From positions 868,001 through 932,000 of the forward strand of contig NZ_CP025803.1 of assembly GCF_003352065.1 (NCBI RefSeq): a stretch of DNA of 64,000 bases, read 5' to 3'. The stretch is from Sulfitobacter sp. SK011. Lineage in GTDB: Bacteria; Pseudomonadota; Alphaproteobacteria; Rhodobacterales; Rhodobacteraceae. Each line of letters opens with the position of its first letter. Positions within the stretch are counted from its first letter, which is position 1. Positions 27,866 through 37,053 of the stretch are shown piece by piece. The notes below the pieces were generated by a model that had not been told where the DNA came from, ran no database searches, and saw only the letters and a list, made by a program, of their open reading frames with translations. The position numbers and the translations under genes were made by a program.

Positions 27866-29376
27866 TCAGCCGCCTGGCGGTGTGGCAAGTTGCTTTTTTG
27901 GCAGGTGTCATCGGGGCGGTATCGGCCTTTGGGCAAGCGCCCTATGATCTGCCGCTGCTGATGCTGGCCGGCATGACAGCTGCGGTTTGGCTCTATAATC
28001 AATCAACGAATGAACGCGGTGCAGCACTGGTGGGATGGGCGTTTGGCACCGGCTATTTCATGCACGCCCTGCAATGGATTGTTTCGCCCTTTATGGTCGA
28101 TGCCGCACGGCATGGATGGATGGCACCCTTTGCGCTGGTCTTGCTGTCGGCGGGGCTTGCGATCTTTTGGGGGGTCGCGTTCTGGGGCGCGCGCAAACTG
28201 GCACCCGGCCGCGCCTGGCCGCTGGTCCTGTGCTGGCCTGCCGCTGAACTGATCCGCGCCTATATTTTCACGGGGTTTCCTTGGGCAATGCCAAGTCAGG
28301 CATTGGTTGATGGGATTGCCGGACAAGGGCTGTCCTGGACCGGTCCGTATCTTTTGAACCTGTTCATGGTAGCTGCTGCCGTTGCTTTGGCGCACCAAGG
28401 CACCTGGGCAGTGCGCGGCGCGCAGGCCGCACTGGCGCTTGGATGTGCCTTTGTTTTGATCACACCGCAAACAGATGCCGCGCCTGCCACCGAAGATCGG
28501 CCAACCATCCGTCTGATCCAGCCCAACGCCGCACAGCGCGACAAATGGGACCCCGAACAAATTCCAACCTTCTTTGAACGCCAACTGGCCTTGTCTGCGG
28601 CCCTACCCAAGGATGCGGGCCCGGCCCCTGATCTGGTGATCTGGTCCGAAACGGCAATCCCCTGGGCGCTTGATCTGGCGGGAACGGCACTTGCAGAAAT
28701 CTCGACCGCGTCGGGCGCACCGGTGGTTTTGGGTGTGCAGCGGCGTGGACCGACGCGGTTTTACAATTCCCTCGTTGTGCTGGGGCAGGGCGGTGTGGTC
28801 GAACAGACCTACGACAAACACCATCTTGTGCCTTTTGGGGAATATATGCCTTTTGGCGATACGCTGGCGCAATTTGGCATTCACGGGCTGGCGTCGCGTG
28901 AGGGCAACGGGTATTCCGCCGGCCCCGGTGCGCAGGTTCTGGACTTTGGCGCACTTGGCAAGGCGTTGCCGTTGATCTGCTACGAGGCGGTTTTTGCCCA
29001 TGACGTAAACGCCGCGCCGGAACGCCCTGCGTTTCTCATCCAGATCACCAATGACGCGTGGTTTGGCAAAGGGGCGGGACCGAAACAGCATCTCGCACAG
29101 GCCCGGATGCGCGCGATTGAACAGGGTTTGCCGATGGCACGCGCCGCCAACACTGGCATTTCCGCGATGATCGACCCCAAGGGGCATATCACAGCATCGC
29201 TGCCGCTCAACGCTGCCGGATTTGTAGATGCGCGGTTGCCAGCCCCGCTGCCGCCCACACTTTACAGCCGCACAGGCGATTTGCCCTTTGCTGTGCTGTT
29301 GCTCATCGGTCTCTGTGGGGCAGCGCTGTTGCGGCGGCGGGCGAATGCCATTGACCCGAAGGGTGGCGCAGACTAA
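27862..29376 (+). CDS. lnt: Apolipoprotein N-acyltransferase
   Basis: A 504-residue inner-membrane enzyme adding the third acyl chain to lipoproteins. Several membrane segments fill the N-terminal 200 residues, and a nitrilase-like domain follows. The catalytic triad is visible as Glu in WSETAIPW, Lys in YDKHHLVPFGEY and Cys in LICYEAVF. One more membrane segment ends the protein. The small lipoprotein at 24906-25226 would be among its substrates. The SAM/SAH-type riboswitch for metK begins 12 bases after the stop. Confidence 0.92.
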   Translation: MISRLAVWQVAFLAGVIGAVSAFGQAPYDLPLLMLAGMTAAVWLYNQSTNERGAALVGWAFGTGYFMHALQWIVSPFMVDAARHGWMAPFALVLLSAGLAIFWGVAFWGARKLAPGRAWPLVLCWPAAELIRAYIFTGFPWAMPSQALVDGIAGQGLSWTGPYLLNLFMVAAAVALAHQGTWAVRGAQAALALGCAFVLITPQTDAAPATEDRPTIRLIQPNAAQRDKWDPEQIPTFFERQLALSAALPKDAGPAPDLVIWSETAIPWALDLAGTALAEISTASGAPVVLGVQRRGPTRFYNSLVVLGQGGVVEQTYDKHHLVPFGEYMPFGDTLAQFGIHGLASREGNGYSAGPGAQVLDFGALGKALPLICYEAVFAHDVNAAPERPAFLIQITNDAWFGKGAGPKQHLAQARMRAIEQGLPMARAANTGISAMIDPKGHITASLPLNAAGFVDARLPAPLPPTLYSRTGDLPFAVLLLIGLCGAALLRRRANAIDPKGGAD

Positions 29377-29388
29377 GTCGCTTGTGGC

Positions 29389-29435
29389 GTGCCACAACGG
29401 CTTCCTGACGTGGCACTTGGTATTTAATTGGAGCA
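29389..29435 (+). promoter_or_regulatory. SAM/SAH-class riboswitch in the metK leader
   Basis: A seven-base stem GTGCCAC (29389-29395) / GTGGCAC (29410-29416) encloses AACGGCTTCCTGAC, and ATTGGAGCA (29427-29435) lies downstream. CTTCC in the loop can pair with the GGAG ribosome-binding site to form a pseudoknot. This order and the loop sequence match what I recall of the SAM/SAH riboswitch described upstream of metK in Rhodobacterales. Ligand binding would hide the ribosome site and shut off metK translation. Confidence 0.85.
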
Positions 29436-29439
29436 CGAT

Positions 29440-30624
29440 ATGTCCCGCCAAAATTATATTTTCACGTCGGAATCCGTTTCCGAAGGTCACCCTGACAAAG
29501 TCTGTGACCGCATTTCCGATGCTGTTCTTGATGCATTTCTGTCCGAAGAACCCGAAGCGCGGGTGGCTTGCGAGACTTTTGCCACCACCAACCGCGTTGT
29601 GATCGGGGGTGAGGTTGGGCTGGGCACCAAGAAGAAAACCAAAGCCATGCTGCGCTCTGTCGAAGCCATTGCCCGGGAATGTATCCGGGACATTGGCTAT
29701 CAGCAGGATAAATTTCATCATGGGACCTGCAAGATCACCAATCTGCTGCATCAACAATCTGCACATATTGCGCAGGGTGTCGACGCGAAGGGCAACAAGG
29801 ATGAGGGCGCGGGCGATCAGGGCATCATGTTCGGGTTCGCCACCAACGAAACGCCTGAGTTGATGCCGGCCCCGATCCATTATGCGCATGCGATCCTCAA
29901 ACGCCTTGCTGATGTCCGAAAAGACGGGACAGAACCGACGCTGCTGCCCGACGCAAAGAGCCAACTTTCCGTACGCTATGTCGACGGTAAGCCTGTTGGC
30001 GTGACGTCGATCGTGTTGTCGCACCAGCACTCAGACAAAAAACAAACCAGCGCCCGCATCCGCGATATCGTTGAACCCTACATTCGCGAGGTCCTGCCCG
30101 ATGGTTGGATTGATGCGGAGACCAAATGGCATGTGAACCCAACGGGTATTTTTGTGATTGGTGGCCCTGACGGTGATGCGGGCCTGACCGGGCGCAAGAT
30201 CATTGTGGACACCTACGGTGGGGCGGCCCCGCACGGTGGCGGCGCGTTTTCGGGCAAAGACCCGACCAAGGTGGACCGATCAGCCGCCTATGCCGCGCGC
30301 TATCTGGCCAAGAATGTGGTTGCCGCCGGGCTGGCCAACAAATGCACCATCCAGTTGAGCTATGCGATTGGGGTAAGCGAGCCGCTGTCAATCTATTGTG
30401 ATACCCACGGCACCGGTGACGATGTGCATGACGCTGACATCGAAAAGGCGATCCGCGCCGTGATGAGCCTGACGCCACGCGGCATTCGTGAACATCTGGA
30501 ACTGAACAAGCCAATCTATCAGCGCACGGCGGCCTACGGCCACTTTGGCCGCGCGCCAGAGGCTGATGGCGGGTTCAGCTGGGAAAAAACCGATCTGGTC
30601 GCGCAGCTAAAAGCAGCACTCTGA
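29440..30624 (+). CDS. metK: S-adenosylmethionine synthetase
   Basis: About 394 residues. The methionine/ATP site begins with [21 protein letters not shown], and later [17 protein letters not shown] matches the family's second signature. The enzyme makes SAM from methionine and ATP. The start is ATG 29440, seven bases after the riboswitch-embedded GGAG; an in-frame TTG at 29428 lies inside the riboswitch and is rejected. Confidence 0.95.
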   Translation: MSRQNYIFTSESVSEGHPDKVCDRISDAVLDAFLSEEPEARVACETFATTNRVVIGGEVGLGTKKKTKAMLRSVEAIARECIRDIGYQQDKFHHGTCKITNLLHQQSAHIAQGVDAKGNKDEGAGDQGIMFGFATNETPELMPAPIHYAHAILKRLADVRKDGTEPTLLPDAKSQLSVRYVDGKPVGVTSIVLSHQHSDKKQTSARIRDIVEPYIREVLPDGWIDAETKWHVNPTGIFVIGGPDGDAGLTGRKIIVDTYGGAAPHGGGAFSGKDPTKVDRSAAYAARYLAKNVVAAGLANKCTIQLSYAIGVSEPLSIYCDTHGTGDDVHDADIEKAIRAVMSLTPRGIREHLELNKPIYQRTAAYGHFGRAPEADGGFSWEKTDLVAQLKAAL

Positions 30625-30653
30625 CCTGACCAATAAATCCTATGAATAATTTG

Positions 30654-30683
30654 CCATAAGCCACCGTGCCCGGTGGCTTATGG
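30654..30683. terminator. Perfect 12-bp hairpin after metK
   Basis: CCATAAGCCACC (30654-30665) and GGTGGCTTATGG (30672-30683) form a perfect stem with a six-base loop. It lies between the convergent metK and receiver-domain genes. No T-run follows on either strand, so it may be a bidirectional transcript-end stabiliser rather than a classic terminator. Confidence 0.45.
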
Positions 30684-30721
30684 CGTTCGAGTCAGACGCA
30701 GACGCCTTTGTGGGTCATGGA

Positions 30722-31534
30722 TCAAAGCCCGCGCGCAGCATTTAGGGTTGGCTGGCGCGCAAACGGGGATGGTGGCTTGCGAACGCCGATGTCATCAGCA
30801 CCGGGGATATCCGGTGCCTGGCCCTCCCCCTCATCCGGGGCTTGAAAGCTCTCAAGATCGCCCAGAAACTCCCAAAGCAACATGCAGGAAGCCTCCACGC
30901 CCTCAATATGATCTTTGGCACCATTGCCAACCGCAGCACCACTTCTGCGCATGTCACGCAATTGGCGCATCATGCGGCTGACCATCGGTTTGATGTCCTG
31001 AGCGCATTTGGTCGCGAACCTTTCCAGCACCGCTTCGGTTTCAGATGATCGGGAGGCCTGGGTATGCACGGCGGTTGTCAGCACGGATTTTTGCATGGCA
31101 TTGGTGACCGCACGGCGAAACGAGGACGGCGACAGCTCATCTTTGGTGATGTAATCACTGCATCCCGCTTTCATCGCCTCCTGCGCCACCCGTTCCTGCC
31201 CTTGCCCAGACACCATGATCAGCGCGGCCTTGCAGTTGCCCGGAGACAACCGCACCATCGACAACGCATCAAGGCCAGTGCCATCGGGCAAGCTGTAATC
31301 AACCAGCACCAGATCAAATGCCGCCTTTTCAATCACATCGGCGAAATCAGAAAGGCTATTGGCGTTGGTGATGGTACATTCCATGTCCAGACCTGAACAC
31401 AGCCGCGCCAGACGGTGGCGGTCAAACCGTTGGTCATCAAGGATCAGGACTTGCGCCGTTTCAGGCAGTTGCGGTGGCACCCCGGTCGCCACGCGCGCAG
31501 GCACAGATCGGAACGGCGATGTTTGCAGTTTCAT
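30722..31534 (-). CDS. Response regulator receiver protein with an unusual helical C-terminal region
   Basis: A 270-residue protein. The CheY-like receiver domain spans about 27-150, with acidic pair Asp33-Asp34, phosphoacceptor Asp79 (VLVDYSLPDGTG), Ser109 and Lys131. Residues 165-230 form a helical region (ERFATKCAQDIKPMVSRMMR, then EASCMLLWEFLGDLESF) resembling a histidine-kinase dimerisation helix pair without a phosphorylatable His. No DNA-binding or enzymatic output domain is seen, so it may signal by protein contact. ATG 31534 is used; a GTG five codons earlier is possible. No partner kinase is adjacent. Confidence 0.7.
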   Translation of the reverse strand: MKLQTSPFRSVPARVATGVPPQLPETAQVLILDDQRFDRHRLARLCSGLDMECTITNANSLSDFADVIEKAAFDLVLVDYSLPDGTGLDALSMVRLSPGNCKAALIMVSGQGQERVAQEAMKAGCSDYITKDELSPSSFRRAVTNAMQKSVLTTAVHTQASRSSETEAVLERFATKCAQDIKPMVSRMMRQLRDMRRSGAAVGNGAKDHIEGVEASCMLLWEFLGDLESFQAPDEGEGQAPDIPGADDIGVRKPPSPFARQPTLNAARGL

Positions 31535-31659
31535 GGAATTTTTGCGCACGAGATACCCTTTGGAAAGATCAACAGATTGCGAGCCTAACCCGGCTGATCT
31601 TAAGCTCGCGTTAAAGCCCCCCGTTGCAGGCCCGGGCGACCCGCGCTATTGGCTGGCGC

Positions 31660-32361
31660 ATGACACATCCAAACCGCCCCCGTCGCAATTTTTATGGCCG
31701 TCTCAAGGGCAAAACCCTAAAGAAGTCCCAAAAGGGATATATCGACGAGGACCTTGGCCCGCTGTCCCCGGGACCCGTCAGTTGGGAAGAAAACCCAAGC
31801 CGTACACTGCTTGATCTGAAGACGCTTTTTGACGGCAAGCCCACATGGCTGGAAATCGGCTTTGGCGGTGGTGAACATCTTGTGCATCAGGCGGCGGAAA
31901 ATCCCAATGTCGGGATCATCGGCTGCGAACCCTACATCAACGGCGTGGCAATGCTTTTGGGTAAAATCCGGCGCGCAGGTGTCGATAATCTTGCAATCCA
32001 TCCGGGTGATGTGCGCGATATGTTTGATGTGCTGCCCGATGCGTCCATTGACCGCGCCTTTCTGCTGTATCCCGATCCATGGCCCAAGACCCGCCACCAC
32101 CGCCGCCGTTTCGTCACGCCAGAGCATCTGGAGCCGCTGGCACGGGTCCTGAAACCCGGTGCCATATTCCGCGTTGCCACGGATATCGAAGACTATGTGC
32201 GCCAGACGTTGGAACAGGTGCCGCGGCACGGGTTTGATTGGTTGGCACAACGCCCCGCTGATTGGCGTGAACCATGGCAAGATTGGCTGTCCACCCGCTA
32301 TGAGCAAAAAGCGCTGCGCGAGGGTCGCGTGCCGCATTACCTGACCTTTCGAAAGACCTGA
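31660..32361 (+). CDS. trmB: tRNA (guanine-N7-)-methyltransferase
   Basis: A 233-residue SAM enzyme forming m7G46 in tRNA. Diagnostic features are LEIGFGGGEHLVHQA (SAM loop), IGCEPYINGVAMLL, and DRAFLLYPDPWPKTRHHRRR, which ends in the family's catalytic and tRNA-binding stretch. The start at ATG 31660 (THPNRPRRNFYGR) matches family N termini; in-frame sequence further upstream overlaps the promoter region of the receiver gene. Confidence 0.9.
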   Translation: MTHPNRPRRNFYGRLKGKTLKKSQKGYIDEDLGPLSPGPVSWEENPSRTLLDLKTLFDGKPTWLEIGFGGGEHLVHQAAENPNVGIIGCEPYINGVAMLLGKIRRAGVDNLAIHPGDVRDMFDVLPDASIDRAFLLYPDPWPKTRHHRRRFVTPEHLEPLARVLKPGAIFRVATDIEDYVRQTLEQVPRHGFDWLAQRPADWREPWQDWLSTRYEQKALREGRVPHYLTFRKT

Positions 32362-32442
32362 GGCCGGACACAGAGGCTTGCGATGGACGCGTGTGCCTTG
32401 CTGGTTTATTGACAGGTTAAAATTCAGACCAGAGGACCTCTT

Positions 32443-33795
32443 ATGTCGAGCCACGGTGCCCCAATTCCAATGACATCACGTGCCTGCGGCCCGCTTTCCG
32501 GCACCGCAGAGGTGCCAGGGGACAAGTCGATTTCGCATCGGTCGCTGATCCTGGGCGCGCTGAGCGTTGGCGAGACGACCATCACTGGACTGCTTGAAGG
32601 GCAGGATGTGTTGGACACGGCCCGCGCGATGCGCGCCTTCGGCGCTGAGGTCACGGATCACGGTGGCGGCAAATGGTCGGTGCACGGCGTGGGTGTCGGC
32701 GGTTTTGCCGAACCTGAGAACGTGATTGACTGCGGCAATTCCGGCACCGGCGTGCGGCTGATCATGGGGGCGATGGCGACTTCGCCGATTTCTGCGACCT
32801 TTACCGGCGATGCCAGCCTGAATGGGCGGCCGATGGCACGGGTGACGGACCCTTTGGCATTGTTCGGCACCCAAGCTGTCGGGCGTCAGGGGGGGCGTTT
32901 GCCGATGACCATTGTCGGCGCGGCAGATCCGGTGCCGGTGCGGTATGTGGTGCCGGTGCCATCGGCACAGGTGAAATCGGCGGTCTTGCTGGCCGGGCTG
33001 AATGCGCCCGGCAAAACAGTGGTGATCGAGGCCGAAGCGACCCGCGATCATACAGAGCGGATGCTGGCAGGGTTCGGGGCCGATATCACGGTCGAGCAAA
33101 CCGACGAGGGACGTGTGATTACCCTGACAGGCCAGCCCGAATTGCAGCCACAGCACATTGATGTGCCGCGCGATCCGTCCTCTGCCGCGTTTCCGGTCTG
33201 TGCAGCACTGATCGTGCCGGGCAGTGATGTGCTGGTGCCGGGCATCGGGTTGAACCCGACGCGGGCGGGCCTTTATGCCACGCTGCGCGAGATGGGTGCA
33301 GACCTGACTTATGAAAATGAACGCACCGAAGGCGGTGAACCTGTGGCGGACCTGCGGGCGCGGTTTTCGCCGGATTTGCACGGGATCGAAGTGTCTCCCG
33401 AACGGGCCGCATCGATGATTGACGAATACCCGGTGCTGTCGGTGGTGGCGTCCTTTGCAAAAGGTCGGACGATCATGCGCGGTGTCAAAGAGTTACGTGT
33501 CAAGGAAAGTGACCGGATAGATGCGATGGCACGCGGCCTGCGCGCCAACGGGATGGAGGTCGAAGAAGGCCCTGACTGGTGGATCGTGACGGGCCGGGGG
33601 CATGGTGAAGTACCCGGCGGTGCGACCTGCGCCAGCCAACTTGATCACCGCATTGCAATGTCGTTTCTGATCTTGGGCATGGCCGCGCAAAACCCGGTCA
33701 GCGTTGATGATGGCGGCCCGATTGCCACGTCGTTTCCGATATTCGAGCCGCTGATGCAGGCCTTGGGGGCGCAAGTGACGCGCGATGGAATGTGA
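32443..33795 (+). CDS. aroA: 3-phosphoshikimate 1-carboxyvinyltransferase (EPSP synthase)
   Basis: A 450-residue shikimate-pathway enzyme. Visible motifs are [32 protein letters not shown] and [13 protein letters not shown]. The loop reads NSGTG, with glycine where class II tolerant enzymes have alanine. The stop overlaps the following membrane gene by four bases. It heads the aroA-(membrane gene)-cmk unit, related to the conserved aroA-cmk-rpsA cluster. Confidence 0.94.
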   Translation: MSSHGAPIPMTSRACGPLSGTAEVPGDKSISHRSLILGALSVGETTITGLLEGQDVLDTARAMRAFGAEVTDHGGGKWSVHGVGVGGFAEPENVIDCGNSGTGVRLIMGAMATSPISATFTGDASLNGRPMARVTDPLALFGTQAVGRQGGRLPMTIVGAADPVPVRYVVPVPSAQVKSAVLLAGLNAPGKTVVIEAEATRDHTERMLAGFGADITVEQTDEGRVITLTGQPELQPQHIDVPRDPSSAAFPVCAALIVPGSDVLVPGIGLNPTRAGLYATLREMGADLTYENERTEGGEPVADLRARFSPDLHGIEVSPERAASMIDEYPVLSVVASFAKGRTIMRGVKELRVKESDRIDAMARGLRANGMEVEEGPDWWIVTGRGHGEVPGGATCASQLDHRIAMSFLILGMAAQNPVSVDDGGPIATSFPIFEPLMQALGAQVTRDGM

Positions 33796-34331
33796 ACAAG
33801 CGTCGCTTGGCATATCGAGCATTGCTGGCTGCAACCCTTGGCGTTTATGCGGCGATGATTCTGTGGACGCTGCCGGCGATCATCGATTCCGCTGGCGGGC
33901 TGATGCCATTTGATCTGCGTCCCGGCGGATATACCCTTGGCGAGGCAGAGGCGTTTCTGGCAAATCTCGAACCCCGTGGGCGCGTCTTATACCTTGGCTG
34001 GCAGCATCGTCTGGATCTTGCATACCCCGCGCTTCTGGCATGTCTTTTGGCGTGGTCAATTGCGATACAGGCCCGCGCTATCGGCGGACGTCTGGTCACG
34101 GGGCTGTGCTGGTTTGGCGGGATCGCAGCTGCTGCAGGCATGATATTCGATTATTTGGAAAATGGGGCGGTGGCCGGTTTGCTGGGTGCCGCAGAACCGC
34201 TCGACCCTGTGCTTGTCGCTCAGGCGTCCACTTGGACTGTTGGCAAATCGGCGGCCACATCTGTTGCTATCATCGTGCTCGCCCTGCTTCTGGTCTGGCG
34301 CGGTGTGCGGTATTGGGTCCGGCGGCAATGA
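33792..34331 (+). CDS. Hypothetical four-segment membrane protein
   Basis: A 179-residue protein with hydrophobic segments at about 7-29, 75-93, 98-118 and 148-168, and a short basic C terminus. A periplasmic loop (about 30-70) contains [19 protein letters not shown]. No family was recognised. A GTG start overlaps the aroA stop (ATGTGA) and its stop overlaps cmk (ATGA), so it is firmly inside the operon although it is not usually part of the aroA-cmk core. Confidence 0.6.
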   Translation: MNKRRLAYRALLAATLGVYAAMILWTLPAIIDSAGGLMPFDLRPGGYTLGEAEAFLANLEPRGRVLYLGWQHRLDLAYPALLACLLAWSIAIQARAIGGRLVTGLCWFGGIAAAAGMIFDYLENGAVAGLLGAAEPLDPVLVAQASTWTVGKSAATSVAIIVLALLLVWRGVRYWVRRQ

Positions 34332-34957
34332 GTGTGACGCGCAGTTTTACAGTGGCAATCGACGGGCCTGCCGCATCGGGCAAGGGCACAATATCCAAGG
34401 CGGTTGCGGCGCATTTTGGCTTTGCCCATCTTGATACCGGCCTTTTGTACCGCGCAGTGGCGGCCAAGGTTCTGGCTGGCATGGAGCCTGCACAAGCGGC
34501 CCTTGACCTGGTGCCACATGATCTGGAGGACGATGCGCTGCGCACGTCTTTGGTCGCGCAGGAGGCCAGCAAAGTGGCAGCCATTCCAGAAGTGCGCGCG
34601 GCGCTCTTGGACTTCCAGCGCAGCTTTGCCGCACGGGCAGGCGGTGCGGTGCTGGATGGGCGCGACATCGGCACGGTGATTTGCCCGGACGCGCAGGTGA
34701 AGTTGTTTGTCACAGCCAGCGCAGAGGTCCGCGCGCGCAGGCGGTTTGCAGAGTTAAGCGGCAAGGGAATGCAGATTACGCTGGATGAGGTTCTGGCGGA
34801 CGTTCAGGCCCGTGATGCCCGCGATATGGGCCGGGCCGATGCACCACTGCGCGCGGCCGTTGATGCAGTAACAATCGATACCACTGAAATGGCAATTGCG
34901 GATGCAGTTGCGGCCGCTGTGGCGATGATCGACGCCAAGCGGGAAAACCTTATCTAA
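34328..34957 (+). CDS. cmk: (d)CMP kinase
   Basis: A 209-residue kinase phosphorylating CMP and dCMP. The P-loop is GPAASGKGT (about 12-20), followed by [11 protein letters not shown], and later [14 protein letters not shown] and the Arg-rich ARRRFAEL segment contact nucleotides. The true start is at 34328, overlapping the preceding stop by four bases. Confidence 0.94.
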   Translation: MSVTRSFTVAIDGPAASGKGTISKAVAAHFGFAHLDTGLLYRAVAAKVLAGMEPAQAALDLVPHDLEDDALRTSLVAQEASKVAAIPEVRAALLDFQRSFAARAGGAVLDGRDIGTVICPDAQVKLFVTASAEVRARRRFAELSGKGMQITLDEVLADVQARDARDMGRADAPLRAAVDAVTIDTTEMAIADAVAAAVAMIDAKRENLI

Positions 34958-35261
34958 ACTGTGCTGGCGCATTGGTTTGCCAGCAGCATCTGCAAAAAAG
35001 AGGCGGCACCGCCCGGTTCTTGGGCTGCGGTCTTCTGTCCTGTTGGGGCATTGCCCCAGATGCGCGCGGTGTCAGGTGCCATAGCGGCATTGAGACCACA
35101 TGATGTCCGCGAGCGTCACCCCGCGGGTTTGGTTAACCAAGGCTGAGGTTTAAGGCGCACGGGTTAAGAGGCCATGACGCCATCGCACGGTGCTCACCCA
35201 AGCGTGAATCGCATTTCACAGCATCTTGGCGCAGGCTGACCGATAAAAGGAGACCTGCCTG
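34958..35261. other. Intergenic stretch after cmk
   Basis: No convincing gene in these 304 bases. It holds an inverted repeat GCTGGC/GCCAGC just after cmk, a 15-base palindrome TGGGGCATTGCCCCA (35044-35058), and a perfect TTGGTTAACCAA (35129-35140). AAAGGAG shortly before 35262 is the ribosome site of the next gene. The two palindromes could be regulatory; no promoter is obvious. Confidence 0.4.
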
Positions 35262-35789
35262 ATGTTGCGCGCCTTATGTTTTACCCTGATCCTGTTGCCC
35301 GGACTGGCCCTGTCCCAAGAGACGCCACCGACCGAGCCGCCGATGACACTGGAGCGACTGGCGAACATCGTGCTGGCACTGGATCCGGATCTGGTGGTGC
35401 GTGGCCCTGCCTTGGAATTCACGCTTGATGATATCCCGGTGGTGGTGATTGCCGACACGAGCGCGGACCGGATGCGGGCGATGGTGCCGATTGCCAGTGC
35501 CGAAGGGCTGACGGCGGACGACATGATGCGGATGATGCAGGCCAATTTCGACTCAGCTTTGGACGCGCGATATGCTGTGGCGCACGGACGTCTTTGGGGG
35601 GTGTTCATCCATCCACTTTCACCGCTTGAAAAAGATCAGCTCCTGTCCGGGCTGGTGCAAACCATCACGGTCGCGAAAACCTATGGCAGTGCTTATACCG
35701 GGGGTGCCGCGATCTTTGGTGGGGGTGACAGCAATGGGATCTATCAGGACCTGCTGGATGAGTTGCGCAAGAAAGGGCAGGAACTTTAG
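35262..35789 (+). CDS. Secreted protein, possible YbjN/type III chaperone-like fold
   Basis: A 175-residue protein with a signal peptide (MLRALCFTLILLPGLALS). The mature part alternates strands and helices: VVRGPALEFTLDDIPVVVIAD, then MMRMMQANFDSALDARYAVA, then a strand ending WGVFIHPL, and a helix from EKDQLLSGLVQTI. That layout is reminiscent of the YbjN/CesT-like fold, an inference from pattern only. A glycine-rich stretch (GGAAIFGGGD) follows. AAAGGAG precedes the start. It is the first of five accessory genes between cmk and rpsA. Confidence 0.5.
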   Translation: MLRALCFTLILLPGLALSQETPPTEPPMTLERLANIVLALDPDLVVRGPALEFTLDDIPVVVIADTSADRMRAMVPIASAEGLTADDMMRMMQANFDSALDARYAVAHGRLWGVFIHPLSPLEKDQLLSGLVQTITVAKTYGSAYTGGAAIFGGGDSNGIYQDLLDELRKKGQEL

Positions 35790-35823
35790 GCTCCTGTTAG
35801 AATTCCTTGGCGGGTGACAAGCA

Positions 35824-36483
35824 CTAGAAATCAGTCCCATGCACCTTTGCCCAGTCGCGCCGCAAGGCAGCAGATTGGCCTTTGAAGTCGGCGGCCAACA
35901 CATCGCTTGACATCATCCTATCCGCGCGGAAATGTCGAAAATCCTGTCGCATCTCGCACCATCCGGCGACCACCACCACGTCAGAATAATACACAATCGC
36001 AATGGGGCGGATGGTGCGCCGGGTCACGCGGCCCTCTGCATCGCGGTAATGCAGGGCCAGTTTGATCTCTTGCCGGATCGCATTGCGCACATCCGCTAGA
36101 TCAATTTCCGCAGGTTGCGCGCCCCAGCTTGAGGAAAACAGCGTCTCACTCAGCGTCGTTGCCGCGGACAGCTTTTGCACAGCGCGCAAAGCCGCCTGTT
36201 CAAGCGCCTTGTCCCCGGTGCGTGCAATCATGCTGAGCCCGACAGAAATGGCTTCGGCTTCTTCCACGTCGAAATTGATCGGCGGCAGGTTATAGCCCGG
36301 GCGCATGATGTAGCCGATCCCGGCCTCGCCTTCGATCGGCACGCGCATCCCCTGCAACGAGGCGATGTCGCGGTAAATGGTGCGTTTGGTCACCTCCAGT
36401 TGCGTCGCGATATCTTGCGCGCGCACCGGGCCTTTGGCGCTGCGCAGCAGTTGGATGATTTCAAACATGCGCGATGATCGCAT
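35824..36483 (-). CDS. YafY-type transcriptional regulator (HTH plus WYL domain)
   Basis: About 219 residues. An N-terminal DeoR-like winged helix (VRAQDIATQLEVTKRTIYRDIASLQ, split here only for reading, about 20-44) precedes a linker and a WYL domain with RRTIRPIAIVYYSD and VVVAGWCEMRQDFRHFRADRM. WYL proteins bind nucleic-acid-like or nucleotide ligands and often act as ligand-responsive repressors or activators. ATG 36483 begins MRSSRMF. It is divergent from the gene at 36601, and a near-perfect operator candidate lies between them. Confidence 0.8.
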   Translation of the reverse strand: MRSSRMFEIIQLLRSAKGPVRAQDIATQLEVTKRTIYRDIASLQGMRVPIEGEAGIGYIMRPGYNLPPINFDVEEAEAISVGLSMIARTGDKALEQAALRAVQKLSAATTLSETLFSSSWGAQPAEIDLADVRNAIRQEIKLALHYRDAEGRVTRRTIRPIAIVYYSDVVVVAGWCEMRQDFRHFRADRMMSSDVLAADFKGQSAALRRDWAKVHGTDF

Positions 36484-36525
36484 CACGGGATCCTTTGGCG
36501 GTTTCTTTGAGAGAGATAGCACAAC

Positions 36526-36551
36526 ACTGCTGACAGATACATGTCAGCAGT
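36526..36551. promoter_or_regulatory. Perfect palindrome between the WYL regulator and the divergent gene
   Basis: ACTGCTGACA (36526-36535) and TGTCAGCAGT (36542-36551) are exact reverse complements around GATACA. The site lies 42 bases upstream of the regulator ATG and 49 bases before the divergent start. Its length, symmetry and position fit an operator bound by the WYL regulator. Confidence 0.6.
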
Positions 36552-36600
36552 CGGGGCGTAGATGAGGTTCAGGGTTAACAATTTAGAAGGAACACCCCCG

Positions 36601-37053
36601 ATGCCCCATAATATTCTTAAGACAGGTTTTGACACACGACCCATCACGATGGAGCCGCTGTGGCTGATCGCCTTTCAGGCCCCGGTTGAGGACGTAGACC
36701 GGATTTTTGACGAGATCATCAAGGTGGTTCCATTGCGGCAGGGCAAAACCGACCGCAATGCCTATCGGGGTGCCAGTGGGTATGAATACTACCGCCCTTT
36801 GGAAGGCACACCGACCGGTGCCGAAACGGACACACGTCGCAGGCCCGGTGTGGATGAGGTGCGGTTCTTTCTGCCGCGCGACAAGGGCGTGTTGGATCAA
36901 GTGATCGAGGCGATTTATGCGGTGCACAGCTATTACGAGCCGGTGATCACGGTGCAGGAGGTGCTGCGCAGCATCTGCAAGGGTTTGGATGATCAGGACA
37001 ATCCACACCGCTGGTGGAACAAGGGCGGCGATTGGAAATCACCAGATGCCTGA
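36601..37053 (+). CDS. Hypothetical protein, possible CutA/NIF3-like fold
   Basis: A 150-residue soluble protein starting MPHNILKTG after AGAAGGA. The middle has a repeated beta-alpha-beta feel: WLIAFQAPVEDVDRIFDEI, then VDEVRFFLPRDKGVLDQVIE, then AVHSYYEPVITVQEVL. The HSYYEPVI stretch resembles the HPYEEP segment of NIF3/CutA-like domains, but identity is not secure. It is divergent from the WYL regulator, which probably controls it, and it overlaps the DMT transporter gene by eight bases. Confidence 0.5.
   Translation: MPHNILKTGFDTRPITMEPLWLIAFQAPVEDVDRIFDEIIKVVPLRQGKTDRNAYRGASGYEYYRPLEGTPTGAETDTRRRPGVDEVRFFLPRDKGVLDQVIEAIYAVHSYYEPVITVQEVLRSICKGLDDQDNPHRWWNKGGDWKSPDA

Noticed and set aside
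28603..30030. 475-codon open frame antisense to lnt and metK
   Set aside because: It crosses the riboswitch and two certain genes, so it cannot be coding in that form.
30654..30683. Attachment site or small RNA at the 12-bp hairpin after metK
   Set aside because: No flanking repeats, integrase or promoter; a transcript-end hairpin is enough to explain it.
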